Assembly: GCA_947565865.1 (NCBI GenBank) | Contig: CANOHT010000005.1 | Location: 1-64,000 of the forward strand | Origin: an uncultured Clostridia bacterium | Lineage (GTDB): Bacteria; Bacillota; Clostridia; Christensenellales; Aristaeellaceae | Length of the DNA stretch: 64,000 nt | Reading direction: 5' to 3' | Shown here: piece by piece, positions 41,695 through 51,237 of the stretch | Layout: every line of letters begins with the position of its first letter | Position numbering within the stretch: position 1 is the first letter of the stretch | Made by a program: the position numbers and the translations under genes | Notes under the pieces: model-generated | What the model was told of the DNA's origin: nothing | The model's input: the letters and a program-made list of their open reading frames with translations, nothing else | Databases searched by the model: none

Positions 41695-42681
41695 TTATTC
41701 GGGATCGGGCTCCGACGAAGAAGGGGCGACCGTTGGAAAGAACTGATAGTTGGAGGGCGGCAGCGAGTCGAAGTACGCCGTTACCACCGGGTTTTCCTCA
41801 CTGCGCATCTTTTGCCGCCATTGGTTGGGAGAGATGCCGTGAATCCGCCGGAACTGGCGGTTGAAGCTGGACGGAGAGGGATATCCCACCTGCAGACCGA
41901 TCTCTGTGACAGAATAATCGCAGTTGTAAAGCAGCACGCAGGAACGGTCGATGCGCACCAGCTGCACATAGTCCAGCGGCGACCAGCCGAGCATCTGCTT
42001 GAACAGGCGGCGGAAATGCGAGGTGCTCACATGGCAGAGGCGGGCCAGCTTTTCAATGGAGATCTCCTCCATATAGTTTTCCGCGATATAGGAAATGGCG
42101 GGAGCGATACACCTGAGCTGGTTATTGATATACTGATCGTTTTTGACGGTTCCCGAATAGCTGCGCAGCAACAGCAGAAACAGTGTGCCGAACAAATCGC
42201 GCACAATGCTCTGATAGTGAACCTGCGTGTTCTCCATTTCCCGGACAATCAGGCCGAGAACAGCCAATATTTCCGGGTGATCCTTGCCGCTGAGCACACA
42301 GTCCTCGCCGCCCATGTTCCGCTGGTATTCGCTCAGCATGTTGCTCAGGCGGGGATTCAGGTGGGGCAGCATCGCCTGGGGATCCACATAGATCCAGTTC
42401 CAGCAGCACACGCCGCCTTCCTCCACGGTATGGGCATGGGGCACATTGGGCGGGGCGATCACCAGGCAGGGGCCTTCAAAGGGCAGGACGCGATCCTCCA
42501 GGTGAACCACGCCCCGGCCGGAGTGCAGGAAGCCCAGCTCCATGCAATTATGAAAATGCAACCGGGACGGCGGCTGAAAGTAGCTTTTCCAGGAATCCCC
42601 CAGCAGTCCGATCACAGGAAAATTCGCGGGCAGATCAAAGTGCCGGTAAAAGATGTTGAGCTGCGGACCATGCTGATTCAC
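41695..42681 (-). CDS. AraC family regulator of the GH112 locus
   Basis: A 328-residue factor with an N-terminal cupin domain (LHFHNCMELGFLHSGRG, APPNVPHAHTV) and a C-terminal pair of helix-turn-helix units (IEKLARLCHVSTSHFRRLFK and EIGLQVGYPSPSSFNRQF). It precedes the GH112 gene by 75 bases on the same strand and is probably cotranscribed with it, activating that gene and the importer in the presence of the sugar. I chose the GTG at 42681, eight bases after AAAGG; a GTG three codons earlier is also possible. The C-terminal tail after residue ~300 is polar and unstructured. Confidence 0.88.
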   Translation of the reverse strand: MNQHGPQLNIFYRHFDLPANFPVIGLLGDSWKSYFQPPSRLHFHNCMELGFLHSGRGVVHLEDRVLPFEGPCLVIAPPNVPHAHTVEEGGVCCWNWIYVDPQAMLPHLNPRLSNMLSEYQRNMGGEDCVLSGKDHPEILAVLGLIVREMENTQVHYQSIVRDLFGTLFLLLLRSYSGTVKNDQYINNQLRCIAPAISYIAENYMEEISIEKLARLCHVSTSHFRRLFKQMLGWSPLDYVQLVRIDRSCVLLYNCDYSVTEIGLQVGYPSPSSFNRQFRRIHGISPNQWRQKMRSEENPVVTAYFDSLPPSNYQFFPTVAPSSSEPDPE

Positions 42682-42843
42682 AGATATCACCTTTTCGTGT
42701 ATTCATATGCCCTTTTCCGCAAGCTCGGTGCTTCCTTCCGCCCCAACCATGGAGAAAAGCGCTGGCTTATTATAACGCATGATCGGCCGTTCAGACAAGG
42801 CTTCAATGCTCGGCCGTGGCGCCAACCCGCGCGTATGCTGCTT

Positions 42844-44109
42844 TTACTTGGCAATCATCATATCCAGAATCACGCGATCCGTCTGGTTCATACCGACGCT
42901 TCCCAGGTTGGCCAGGTTGCGGATGCTCACCTCCGGGTCATCCGCAATGATGCCGTCCAGCTTAGTGGGCGTGACCCCGGCCATGGCCAGCTGGGCGCAC
43001 TGCACCGCACTGGCGAGGGAACTGGCGATTTTCAGCGCGCAGCTGGACTTGGCGCCGTCGCAGATCAGGCCGGAGATATCGGCAATCATGTTCTGAATGG
43101 CGAACAGAATCTGATCCATGCCGCCGCCCAGCAGATACACAATGCCCGCCGCCGAGCCGATGGAGGACGCGATGGCGCAGCCGCACAGGGGCGACAGCTT
43201 GCCGATGTGGGATTTAATATGAATGGTAATGAGCTGGCTGAGCGCTTCAGCCCGGAGCATAGGCTCCTCTCCAGCACCCAGCTTTCGCGCGGCGGCAACC
43301 ACGGGCAGGCTGGCGCTGATGCCCTGGTTCCCGCTGCCCGCGGTGCTCATCACCGGCAGGGTGGAGCCCGCCATGCGCGCATCGGCAGCCGCGGAGGTAT
43401 AAGCGCATACATAGTCCGAAAGCGTCATCTCCTCCATGGCCCGTCCGCTTTGCAGTACGCGGCCCACACGCATGCCGTAATCCCTGGAAAGCCCCTCCCG
43501 GGCAATGGTATCGTTCATGGCGATCACATCGTACAGGAAGCGCAGCTCCTCCACATCCACGCCCGTGGCGAAGGCGTAGATGCCGGCCACATCCAACGGA
43601 TGGACAGCGGAAGAGCCCGGGTGCAGCGTCTGGGCAGCATCGTGCTCCAGCACATGCTCGTCCAGCTGAACATGGGTGATGTGGGTATGGGCGTCCTCAA
43701 TGATGCAGATCGCCTCATGCCCGGCCGCGAAGGCATGCACCTCAATGTACAGCTTTTTTTCCGTGTCCTTTTTCTGAACGCGGATGGTTCCGGCGGCCGC
43801 GTAATCGCGGGCCAGCCCGTAATCATGCGGGCCCGCGCCGGAGAGCACCTCCAGGCCGTATTCGGAATGGCCCGCGACGCAGCTCAGCGCCGTGGCGATT
43901 TCCAGCCCAACCATACCCGTGCCCGGGATGCCCACGCCCATGGCGTTTTTCAGAATGTTGGTGCTGACCCAGAGCTCGACCCTTTCGGGAAGGCAGCCCA
44001 GGGTCTCCCGGGCCTTGGCCACGGCAAGCGCCACGGCAATGGGTTCCGTGCAGCCCAGAGCAGGCTTGATCTCCTGGCGCAGCGCATCCAGATACTTTTG
44101 AAAACTCAT
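42844..44109 (-). CDS. L-cysteine desulfidase family protein (CyuA/UPF0597)
   Basis: A 421-residue protein of the family that uses a 4Fe-4S cluster to turn cysteine into pyruvate, sulfide and ammonia; some relatives act on serine. Visible cluster or active-site cysteines: ALGCTEPIA, LICDGAKSSCAL and LSPLCGCAIAS, along with TAGSGNQGISASLP. It is a full-length member. It lies directly upstream of an M20 dipeptidase gene in gene order, but an intergenic repeat separates them. The likely role is use of cysteine from peptides as carbon and nitrogen source. Confidence 0.9.
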   Translation of the reverse strand: MSFQKYLDALRQEIKPALGCTEPIAVALAVAKARETLGCLPERVELWVSTNILKNAMGVGIPGTGMVGLEIATALSCVAGHSEYGLEVLSGAGPHDYGLARDYAAAGTIRVQKKDTEKKLYIEVHAFAAGHEAICIIEDAHTHITHVQLDEHVLEHDAAQTLHPGSSAVHPLDVAGIYAFATGVDVEELRFLYDVIAMNDTIAREGLSRDYGMRVGRVLQSGRAMEEMTLSDYVCAYTSAAADARMAGSTLPVMSTAGSGNQGISASLPVVAAARKLGAGEEPMLRAEALSQLITIHIKSHIGKLSPLCGCAIASSIGSAAGIVYLLGGGMDQILFAIQNMIADISGLICDGAKSSCALKIASSLASAVQCAQLAMAGVTPTKLDGIIADDPEVSIRNLANLGSVGMNQTDRVILDMMIAK

Positions 44110-44134
44110 GTCCTTACTCCTTCATGGCGCCGGC

Positions 44135-44290
44135 AAAGCGGCTTTGACGCTTTGCCGAGGGATGCCGGTCAATGTTTCTTTACAAGAAATTACTTTTGCG
44201 CACAAAAACTCCCCGCCCCGCCGTTTTTCTTCTCGCGACGACGCCGCCCGGCGGATACGATTGCAATCCCGCAGACGGCAAGTCAGGCAT
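44135..44290. repeat. Shared intergenic repeat, reverse copy
   Basis: On the reverse strand TTGCCGTCTGC, TCGTATCCGCCGG, CGGGGCGGGGAGTTTTT and AACATT occur in the order seen at 34160-34300, with about 27 extra bases in the middle. It ends in GGCAAAGCG-hairpin-CGCTTTGCC, replacing the GACAAAGTGG hairpin of the other copy. Confidence 0.75.
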
Positions 44291-44331
44291 GCCATGCGCG
44301 ACCTTCCATTGACACTTTATCAATGACCTGC

Positions 44332-45681
44332 TTATTCTTTGATGCGTTCCACCTCATCCAGGGCGGCGATGCTCAGCGCGTATACCCGCATGAAATTGAG
44401 CATGTGCTCGATGTCCTCGCTCTCGTCGCACTGATGATAATCGCCGCGTCCGGGGCGGAATATGTGCGGGGGGAATTCGCGCCCGGGCATTCCGGGGCCA
44501 AAGCCGAAGGCGTTGGGGATGTACGCGGCGTAGTTGCCCCCGGACATGACGAAGGGCTTGCTGTCCTGGTGCATCACCTGATTGTACACGTCCGTTAATA
44601 CCTCCACCACGGGATGATCCGTGGGAAAGGAGCAGGAGGGCCGGAGACGCAGCCGGACGGCCCTCGCGCCGATGGTTTCCGCCTTCGCCTGGGCTCTTGC
44701 GCAGAGCGCGTCCGCATCCGCCGTGACAGGCAGAATGATATACAGCTTCACCCGCAGCCGTCCGTCCGCCCACGTCATCTCGGTGGCACCCATCTGCAGC
44801 GGGCCCGAAAGTTCATCCGCGAAGTCAATGCCAAGGGACTCGCCGTGCCAGCTGTCAATCATCCCCGCCAGGGCCAGCAGCCTTTCGCCGTCGGCCGGGT
44901 AAACACCCGCCAGCTGACCCAGCATGCTGACCACCGCGTTGCTAATGCCGTCAGCGTTAAAGATGTGCGAGGAATCCCCCGCGGCGCGCAGTCTTTCGCC
45001 GTCGGGCAGGAAAGCGGTGATTTCCTCGGGGGTGACGGAGGGGTTGTTGCTTTGCTCGAACCGCACCGCCGGGGCAAATGGCAGCTCCAGCATCAAGGTC
45101 ATGCAGCCTCGCTGCGCGCAGCATACGGGAAAGCCCGTATCCGGCACGATGGACAGATCCGGCGCCTTGTAATGCGCGGTAAAGTAACGCGCGTCCTCCA
45201 TGCCGGTTTCCTCGCTGGTGCCCATGTAAAGGCTGTAACGGCGGCGCAGCCTGACGCCCAGATCACGCAGGCAGTTCATCACATGGAAAACGCCGATGGC
45301 GGCCATCTTGTTATCCTGCACGCCGCGGCCGATCAGGTAGCGGTCGTCCACAAGCGTCCCCTCAAAGGGCGGATAATCCCATTCGCCGGGATTGGGCACG
45401 GGAACCACGTCCAGATGCGCCCACATGCCGATTTCCTCCTGGCCCTTAGTAAAGGTAATCGCGCCCACATAATGATCGTAATTTTTGAAGGAATAGCCGT
45501 GGCGCTCACCCAGGCGGAACATGTAGTCCAGCGCATCGCGGCAAGGCTGACCGAAGGGGGGAACCTCCTTGTCGGGTATGGATACGCTGGGAATGCGCAC
45601 CAGCCCGATCAGATCGTCAATGATTTCCTGACGATGAGCCTTCAGCCATTCGTCCACCTTTGTCAAAAGCTCCTGATTCAT
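44332..45681 (-). CDS. M20 family peptidase, Sapep/PepV-like dipeptidase
   Basis: A 449-residue zinc di- or tripeptidase acting in the cytosol. MWAHLDVVPVPNPGEWDYPP holds the first zinc His and Asp; IGRGVQDNK the bridging Asp; MGTSEETGMEDARYF the catalytic Glu and a ligand Glu; DSEDIEHMLN-type sequence and HQCDESED lie at the end. The lid domain (residues ~190-330) is typical of Sapep proteins. ATG at 45681 follows AAAGGTGAT. It stands divergent from the M24 aminopeptidase gene, both probably serving peptide use. Confidence 0.9.
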   Translation of the reverse strand: MNQELLTKVDEWLKAHRQEIIDDLIGLVRIPSVSIPDKEVPPFGQPCRDALDYMFRLGERHGYSFKNYDHYVGAITFTKGQEEIGMWAHLDVVPVPNPGEWDYPPFEGTLVDDRYLIGRGVQDNKMAAIGVFHVMNCLRDLGVRLRRRYSLYMGTSEETGMEDARYFTAHYKAPDLSIVPDTGFPVCCAQRGCMTLMLELPFAPAVRFEQSNNPSVTPEEITAFLPDGERLRAAGDSSHIFNADGISNAVVSMLGQLAGVYPADGERLLALAGMIDSWHGESLGIDFADELSGPLQMGATEMTWADGRLRVKLYIILPVTADADALCARAQAKAETIGARAVRLRLRPSCSFPTDHPVVEVLTDVYNQVMHQDSKPFVMSGGNYAAYIPNAFGFGPGMPGREFPPHIFRPGRGDYHQCDESEDIEHMLNFMRVYALSIAALDEVERIKE

Positions 45682-45894
45682 CAGCAATCACCTTTCTGTA
45701 TGGATTTTTCTTATGCTTATGATAACTTTTTGGGGGTAAATTTGCATATCCGTTTGAGGCATAAAACGCGCAGAAATGACTTTTTATGGTGCGGCACATG
45801 GACAAAATGATCGTTTTTGCCAGAAGAATGCGCATTCTTTTTCTGGGAAGCAGCGCAGAAAAGCGATAAGATAGTGGCAAAGGAGTTGATAGGC

Positions 45895-46959
45895 ATGATT
45901 CAGAACCGCTTGGAGCGTGTACGCGCGCGTATGCGTGCGCATGGTGTGGAACAGCTGATTGTGACCCAGCCGCAGGCCATCTATTACCTGACCGGCCTGT
46001 GGTGCAACCCCATGGATCGTTTGGACGCGCTGGTGGTGACGCAGGAAAAGTGCAGCATGCTCTGCTATGTCCTGGCGGTGATTGAGCCGGAGGGATGCGA
46101 AGTGATCGTCTACTCCGACTCGGGCGCGGCAGTTTCCAACCTGAGCCGCCTGCTGGAGAACGCGGAAACCGGCGTGGACGGCACTTTGCAGGGCCGCTTC
46201 CTGCTTCCGCTGATGCAGCTCCGGCCGGAGCTGCGGCTGCGGCTCTCCTCCTGTGTGGAGGAAGCCAGAGTCATCAAAACCGAGGACGAGCTTCTTTTGC
46301 TGCGCCGGGCCAGCGAAGTGACCGACGATGTGTTTGCCAGCGCCTTCGCCCAGCTGCGCGAGGGCATGACGGAGCTGGAGCTGGGCGCGGTGTTCTCGGA
46401 CAGCTTTATGGCCCATGGCGTAGGCCGCTTTGCGGGCGATCCGATGGTATGCTTTGGCGTCGGCTCGGCCGAGCCGCATCATACGCCCGGCAACACGGCG
46501 CTCAAGCCGGGCGATACCGTATGCGTGGATACAGGCAAGCGCATTGACGGGTATTACAGCGACATGACCCGCACGGTGTTTTTCAAGCAGGCAAGCCCTG
46601 AGCAGCGGGAAATTTACGACATCGTGCTGGAGGCCAACCTGGCCGCGCTGAGCAGCGTCAAGCCAGGCGTGCTGATGTCCGACATTCACGAGGCTGCCTG
46701 CAAGGTCATTCGCGACGCGGGCTACGGCGACTATTATCCCCACCGTACCAGCCACGGCATCGGCATCGACTACCATGAGGAGCCCTTCGACGTGGCGGGG
46801 CGGCCCGTCATCATGGAGCCGGGCATGTGCATCTCCGTGGAGCCGGGCATCTATCTGCCGGGGCGCTTCGGCGTCAGAATCGAGGACCTGGTTGTGATTA
46901 CCGAGGATGGCTGCAGCCTGCTCAACCACGCGCCCAAGGAGCTGACGGTGATCGGGTAA
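45895..46959 (+). CDS. M24 family aminopeptidase (Xaa-Pro type)
   Basis: A 354-residue metallopeptidase. The pita-bread fold supplies the five ligands: Asp in VDTGKRIDGYYSDMTRT (two), His in TSHGIGIDYHEE, Glu in ISVEPGIYLPG and Glu in VRIEDLVVI. The N-terminal creatinase-like domain (residues 1-115) completes an Xaa-Pro aminopeptidase (PepP/PepQ-like). ATG at 45895 follows AAAGGAG. It is followed by a strong terminator. Peptide hydrolysis fits the neighbouring dipeptidase and cysteine desulfidase. Confidence 0.92.
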   Translation: MIQNRLERVRARMRAHGVEQLIVTQPQAIYYLTGLWCNPMDRLDALVVTQEKCSMLCYVLAVIEPEGCEVIVYSDSGAAVSNLSRLLENAETGVDGTLQGRFLLPLMQLRPELRLRLSSCVEEARVIKTEDELLLLRRASEVTDDVFASAFAQLREGMTELELGAVFSDSFMAHGVGRFAGDPMVCFGVGSAEPHHTPGNTALKPGDTVCVDTGKRIDGYYSDMTRTVFFKQASPEQREIYDIVLEANLAALSSVKPGVLMSDIHEAACKVIRDAGYGDYYPHRTSHGIGIDYHEEPFDVAGRPVIMEPGMCISVEPGIYLPGRFGVRIEDLVVITEDGCSLLNHAPKELTVIG

Positions 46960-47032
46960 TCCGCAGAGCTTCTATGCCCCAAAGGCCGGAAAACCCACGT
47001 CACAAAAGCGCCCCCCCTTTTCAGAGCATGCA

Positions 47033-47084
47033 GAAAGCCCTTGGCTGCGGAAGCGGATTTCCACAGCCAAGGGCCCTTTTCATA
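47033..47084. terminator. Bidirectional terminator between M24 and glycosyltransferase genes
   Basis: GCCCTTGGCTG pairs with CAGCCAAGGGC around a ~14-base loop, with CCTTTTC on the forward strand and a T-run (CTTTC) on the reverse strand. Confidence 0.8.
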
Positions 47085-47132
47085 GGAGTTTACAGCGATC
47101 GCAGGCTTGCCAGAACGCGGAACCCCTCATCT

Positions 47133-48443
47133 TTACGCCCCGGCGGACGCCTGCCCCTTGCCCTCCGGGCGGGTATCCGCGTCGCCGTGGAGCTTGTGCT
47201 CGGTTTTCACCCAGGTATGCTGATGGCGGTAGCGAAGGAGGCCCCAAATCTGGCTGATGGCGGCAATGATCATGTTCGCCACGAAGCTGACCAGCATCAC
47301 CGGCAGCGTGGACAGCTTCATGGGGATGCGATTATCCACCCAATCAGCCAGATAGAACAGGAAGAAATAGCTGTAAAGGAAAATGCCTATACCAATCAGC
47401 GTTTCCGCCAGCGACGGTATGGCGGGCTGATGCACAAAGCACGGCAGCAGCAGAATACCCGTGATAAGCAGCTGCAATACCGTGACCACATAGGCCGATA
47501 AGCTGTACATGTACAGGATCACGCTGACAAATTCGCCCAAACTGATCTGTTTGCGAAAAAGTGCCCGGAAGATTTTCCCGGTGTTTTTCAGCGCCACAAA
47601 CCAATGGCCCTGTCCCCAGCGGATTTTCTGACGCAGCGAGGCCCGGAAGCTGGTCGGCTTCTCATCGTAGACCCGGACATTGTGATTCCATAATATCCTG
47701 CGGCCCTCCGCCGTGGCTTCCACCTGGATTTCAATGTCTTCGGTCAGGGACATGGTCGTCCAGCCGCCGCGATCATAAACGTACTGGGTTGCAATGGCGT
47801 ATCCTGTGCCTCCTACGGAGCAGTTCAGCCCCAGCCGATGCTTCGCCAGCTGAAAGAAACGGTTGGTTACCGTGTAGCTGGTGTAGTAAAACCATGCCAC
47901 CACGCCTTTTTTATTTTTGGCGCCCAGGTAACACTGAATCAGATCAGGCCTTCCCTTATCCAGGTACTGGCTGTTAACCTCGCGGAACATGTTTTCATCC
48001 ATGAGATTATCCGCGTCAAAAATCATCAGCAGGTCATAGTCCTTTTGATACGCTCCGAGGCTGTCCAGCGCTTTCTTCAATGCAATAGGCTTTCCCGTGG
48101 GTGCGTCAGGCGCATCCTTCTGCGTAACAATCACCTTGGCGCCCGCCGACCTGGCAACCTCGGCCGTCTGATCGGTGCAATTATCCGCAATGACATAAAA
48201 GTCATACAGCGCCTCTGGGTAATCCATCCGCTTCAGATTATCAATGATGTCCCCGATGACCCGTTCTTCATTGTGCGCAGGAATCAGCACCAAAAAGCGG
48301 CTTTCCGGCGCGTGATCGGCGTAATCCTTCGTTTCACGCTTAAAGCCAAAGATGGTCAGGTACATCTGATAGATGAACATTATCATCAACCAGACGCCGC
48401 TTACAGCCGCAATGACCTGCAGGATATTTTGCAAAACCAGCAA
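47133..48443 (-). CDS. Membrane glycosyltransferase family 2
   Basis: About 436 residues. The cytoplasmic GT2 domain has IPAHNEERVI, the nucleotide-sugar residues FDADN, the acceptor TED (SLTEDIEIQ) and QKIRWGQGHW (the Q-x-x-R-W motif of processive synthases). One helix lies at the N-terminus and four near the C-terminus. This is the layout of cellulose, hyaluronan or poly-N-acetylglucosamine synthase relatives, but there is no operon partner such as PgaB or BcsB, so the polymer is unknown. I place the start at a TTG eight bases after AGGAGG (48443); a GTG six codons earlier is the alternative. Confidence 0.87.
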   Translation of the reverse strand: MLVLQNILQVIAAVSGVWLMIMFIYQMYLTIFGFKRETKDYADHAPESRFLVLIPAHNEERVIGDIIDNLKRMDYPEALYDFYVIADNCTDQTAEVARSAGAKVIVTQKDAPDAPTGKPIALKKALDSLGAYQKDYDLLMIFDADNLMDENMFREVNSQYLDKGRPDLIQCYLGAKNKKGVVAWFYYTSYTVTNRFFQLAKHRLGLNCSVGGTGYAIATQYVYDRGGWTTMSLTEDIEIQVEATAEGRRILWNHNVRVYDEKPTSFRASLRQKIRWGQGHWFVALKNTGKIFRALFRKQISLGEFVSVILYMYSLSAYVVTVLQLLITGILLLPCFVHQPAIPSLAETLIGIGIFLYSYFFLFYLADWVDNRIPMKLSTLPVMLVSFVANMIIAAISQIWGLLRYRHQHTWVKTEHKLHGDADTRPEGKGQASAGA

Positions 48444-48551
48444 CAGTAGTTCCTCCTCCACGCCTAAACCGGTTTAAGCCCAACAGCATTATTTAACACC
48501 TTTTCCCCCGGCTTTGTCAATGGACAAAGCTGGTTCAGCCGCGCTGCCCCT

Positions 48552-50198
48552 TCATTCCAGCTCCATGGTGGAGCCGCCGATGAATTCCCGCAGCAGACTC
48601 AGGGGAGGAATCTCGCCCAGGATGGCGGGGTCAATGTCGGGGAAATAGTGCAGCACCTTGCGCAGCCGCTGGGAGATAATATCCTCGGGGGTGCCGGGCG
48701 TGACCTGGCGCAGCAGGTCGTAGGCAAAATACTTGAGCACCGGCAGCTCGTAGTGCAGGGCGGTGTTGAACACATAGTCCGCCTGCTCCTGGTAGGGATA
48801 AATCCACGTTTCCTCTCCCCGGCGGACGCTGGGCCACATTCTCAGTGTACGCTCAGGAGATGTGCCGCGGAACTGATGATCCCGCACGATGCGGCGCAGC
48901 AGACGCACATCCGTGGTACGGATGCGGTTGTGATCGTCCAGGTTGATGCAGGTGAGGGCGCTGACGAAGACGCGGTGGATCAGCTCCTGGGGCAGGGTAT
49001 CGGACAGGGCGGGATTCAGCCCGTGGATACCCTCGATGATGATGGGCTGACCAGGCTCCAGGCGCGTGGGAATGCCCTTGGGCAGACGCTTGCCGGTGGG
49101 GAAGTCGAAAATCGGCACCTCCACCAGCTCTCCCCGGGTCAGCCGGAGCAGATGGTCCTGGAAGGTGGGAATGTCGATGGTGTGCAATGCCTCCAGGTCA
49201 AGGGAACCGTCCGGCTCCAGCGGCAGGGTATCCCGGTCGCGGTAGTAATTGTCCAGGCTAAGCTGCACGGGGCGGCGGCCCAGCACCGTCAGATGAATGG
49301 CCAGGCGTCCGGCAAAGGTGGTTTTGCCGCTGGAGGAAGGCCCGGCAATCAGCGCGATGCGCTTGCCGCCGTCCACAATCTGGCGGGCCAGGTCGCCAAT
49401 GGCCTGATCGTGCAGGGCCTCATTGACACGGATGAAGGCCCGGAGACGGTGCTGCTCCACCATGGCGGAAAAATCGGCGGCGTTCACCACGCCCAGAATC
49501 TCGCACCAGGCGGTGGACTGGCTGAACATGGTCAGGTGCTTGGGGCGATCCACATAGACGGCGGGGCGGTCATGATGCACGGGGTCCGTTCTGAGCATCA
49601 CAAAGCCCGGAGCGTGGGGCGCCAGGGCAAAGACCTGCACCCAGGCCGTGGAGGGCGCCATGGGGCCATAGAAATACTCCCACATGCCGCCGCAGCCGTA
49701 CATATCGAAGTATTCATAGGAACGGCGGCTCAGCAGAGCCACCTTATCCCGCTGTCCGTCCTGCTCAAAATAGTCAATGGCGTCCTTCAGCGCCCAGCGC
49801 TTGCGCTCAAAGGGCAAAGCAGCGTCGGCGATGCGGTGCATTTCCGCCTCCACCTCCGCCACCATGGCCTCGGACATGGCGACGCCGGGCAGCCGGACGA
49901 AGACGCCGTAGCCCGCGGAATACTCAATGCGCACCTGCTCCCCCGGATACAGCCGTCGCAGAGCCAGCAGCAGCACAAAGCGCAGGGAACGCTCATAGAT
50001 CCGCCGCCCCTCCTCGTTGTCCAGGGTGATGGGGCTGATGGCACAGTCTCCCTCAACGGGTGTATTCAGCTCCGTGACCACGCCGTCCACCAGGGCGGCC
50101 ATCGTTCCCGCGGGATAGGCGGAGAAGGCCTTCAGGCATTCGGCAGCCGTGGCGCGCTCCGGCATTTCGCGGACAGCACCAGCACAGGTGATATTCAT
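48552..50198 (-). CDS. Nucleoside kinase, uridine kinase-like with TGS/SAD domains
   Basis: A 548-residue protein. Residues 1-60 resemble a TGS domain, 60-200 the threonyl-tRNA synthetase second additional domain (with the HxxxH-like part altered), and 270-500 a P-loop uridine kinase with GPSSSGKTTFAGRL as Walker A, LSLDNYYRDRDTLP and IIIEGIHGLNPAL. Such fusions are common in Clostridia and phosphorylate nucleosides of uncertain identity. ATG follows AAGGAGG. It starts 14 bases after the stop of the exonuclease-domain gene on the same strand, so the two are cotranscribed. Confidence 0.9.
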   Translation of the reverse strand: MNITCAGAVREMPERATAAECLKAFSAYPAGTMAALVDGVVTELNTPVEGDCAISPITLDNEEGRRIYERSLRFVLLLALRRLYPGEQVRIEYSAGYGVFVRLPGVAMSEAMVAEVEAEMHRIADAALPFERKRWALKDAIDYFEQDGQRDKVALLSRRSYEYFDMYGCGGMWEYFYGPMAPSTAWVQVFALAPHAPGFVMLRTDPVHHDRPAVYVDRPKHLTMFSQSTAWCEILGVVNAADFSAMVEQHRLRAFIRVNEALHDQAIGDLARQIVDGGKRIALIAGPSSSGKTTFAGRLAIHLTVLGRRPVQLSLDNYYRDRDTLPLEPDGSLDLEALHTIDIPTFQDHLLRLTRGELVEVPIFDFPTGKRLPKGIPTRLEPGQPIIIEGIHGLNPALSDTLPQELIHRVFVSALTCINLDDHNRIRTTDVRLLRRIVRDHQFRGTSPERTLRMWPSVRRGEETWIYPYQEQADYVFNTALHYELPVLKYFAYDLLRQVTPGTPEDIISQRLRKVLHYFPDIDPAILGEIPPLSLLREFIGGSTMELE

Positions 50199-50212
50199 GG
50201 TGGAGCCTCCTT

Positions 50213-51217
50213 TCAGTCGTCAAAGGGCATGCTGGTGCGCTCGGCCGTCATCAGCTCTTCCTCCGGATCGGGAAGAACCCCGTGCTCCCGGAGGTAGCGC
50301 TCCTGCTTCTGGGCCATCTGCAGGCGCTTGGTATGAACGTAGGCCCGGTTGGCGGCGGTGGCCTTGGCGACGCTCATGGCCATCAGCCGCTTGCCGTCAT
50401 CCGTGGGCCGGAAGCGCAGGCGGATCAGCAGCCCGCCGTGATGCGGGCAGGCGGACAGGCCAATGTACTTGTCGGCGCACTGCTTCACATAGCCCTCATC
50501 CTCCACCTGTGTGCGCTTGCCGCACACGGGGCACCGGGGCTGCCGGGCGCTCTCGCTGGCCAGGGCTTCCGCCAGGGTGTCGTACACCTCGCCGCGCTCC
50601 TTGCGGCGGTCGCGGCGCTCCTGATGGATCAGCGACCGGGGCTGCTGGGGATAGCGCAGCACATCCTCGGGCTTGGGCAGGCGGGCAAAAACCAGGGCGG
50701 TGTAATAGGCGTCGTTGAGGGCGTTATGAAAATTCCGCGTCTCCTCCGGCTGAATCTCCAGCATTTCCATGGCAGCCTTGAGGCCCTTACGTTCCCTGGT
50801 CTTGTACACATCGCTGAACAGGCGCTGGATGTCGCACAGGGGCGGCAGGGCCACGCCGCAGCCGAAAAAGTCCATGTTCTGCTTGAGGACGCTCACATCG
50901 TCGCAGCCCCAGGTCAGCAGGGTATAGTCCTCCCCACACCAGGCCGCGAACTGATCCATGGCCTCCAGGAACCGGGGCGCGCCCGCCAATTCCTCCGGGC
51001 CCAGCTGGGTCATCCGGCGGATGCGGGGATGAATCTTCACATAATGGGTCGGCTGGATGGGGATGGACACGCTGTCCACAATGCGGAAGGCCGCGTCCAT
51101 CTTCACCGCACCAATCTGAATCATCTCAAAGATTAGCCGGTCGCCCACCTGGCGGTAAACGCTGCTGTCATAGGACAAGGGCTGATTCCATTCCAAATCC
51201 ACCACAATATAATTCAA
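50213..51217 (-). CDS. Exonuclease-domain protein (DEDD, KapD-like)
   Basis: A 334-residue protein. The N-terminal DEDDh nuclease domain has VVDLEWNQ (first Asp-x-Glu), LTWGCDDVSVLKQN and NFHNALNDAYYTALVF (the second Asp pair with the His), and is followed by a zinc-finger-like CPVCGKRTQ and KQCADKYIGLSACPHHGG region. Related proteins process RNA ends or DNA. The start is a TTG after GGGAG: it begins the nuclease domain at the expected place, and no ATG is available upstream. It is followed by the nucleoside kinase gene with only a 14-base gap. A hairpin repeat lies upstream (51238-51435). Confidence 0.85.
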   Translation of the reverse strand: MNYIVVDLEWNQPLSYDSSVYRQVGDRLIFEMIQIGAVKMDAAFRIVDSVSIPIQPTHYVKIHPRIRRMTQLGPEELAGAPRFLEAMDQFAAWCGEDYTLLTWGCDDVSVLKQNMDFFGCGVALPPLCDIQRLFSDVYKTRERKGLKAAMEMLEIQPEETRNFHNALNDAYYTALVFARLPKPEDVLRYPQQPRSLIHQERRDRRKERGEVYDTLAEALASESARQPRCPVCGKRTQVEDEGYVKQCADKYIGLSACPHHGGLLIRLRFRPTDDGKRLMAMSVAKATAANRAYVHTKRLQMAQKQERYLREHGVLPDPEEELMTAERTSMPFDD

Positions 51218-51237
51218 CGGTATCGACTCCCTACTTG

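Noticed and set aside
39271..44598. A 1775-residue open frame on the forward strand opposite GH112, AraC and the cysteine desulfidase gene
   Set aside because: It is the shadow of three conserved reverse-strand genes and shows no domain.
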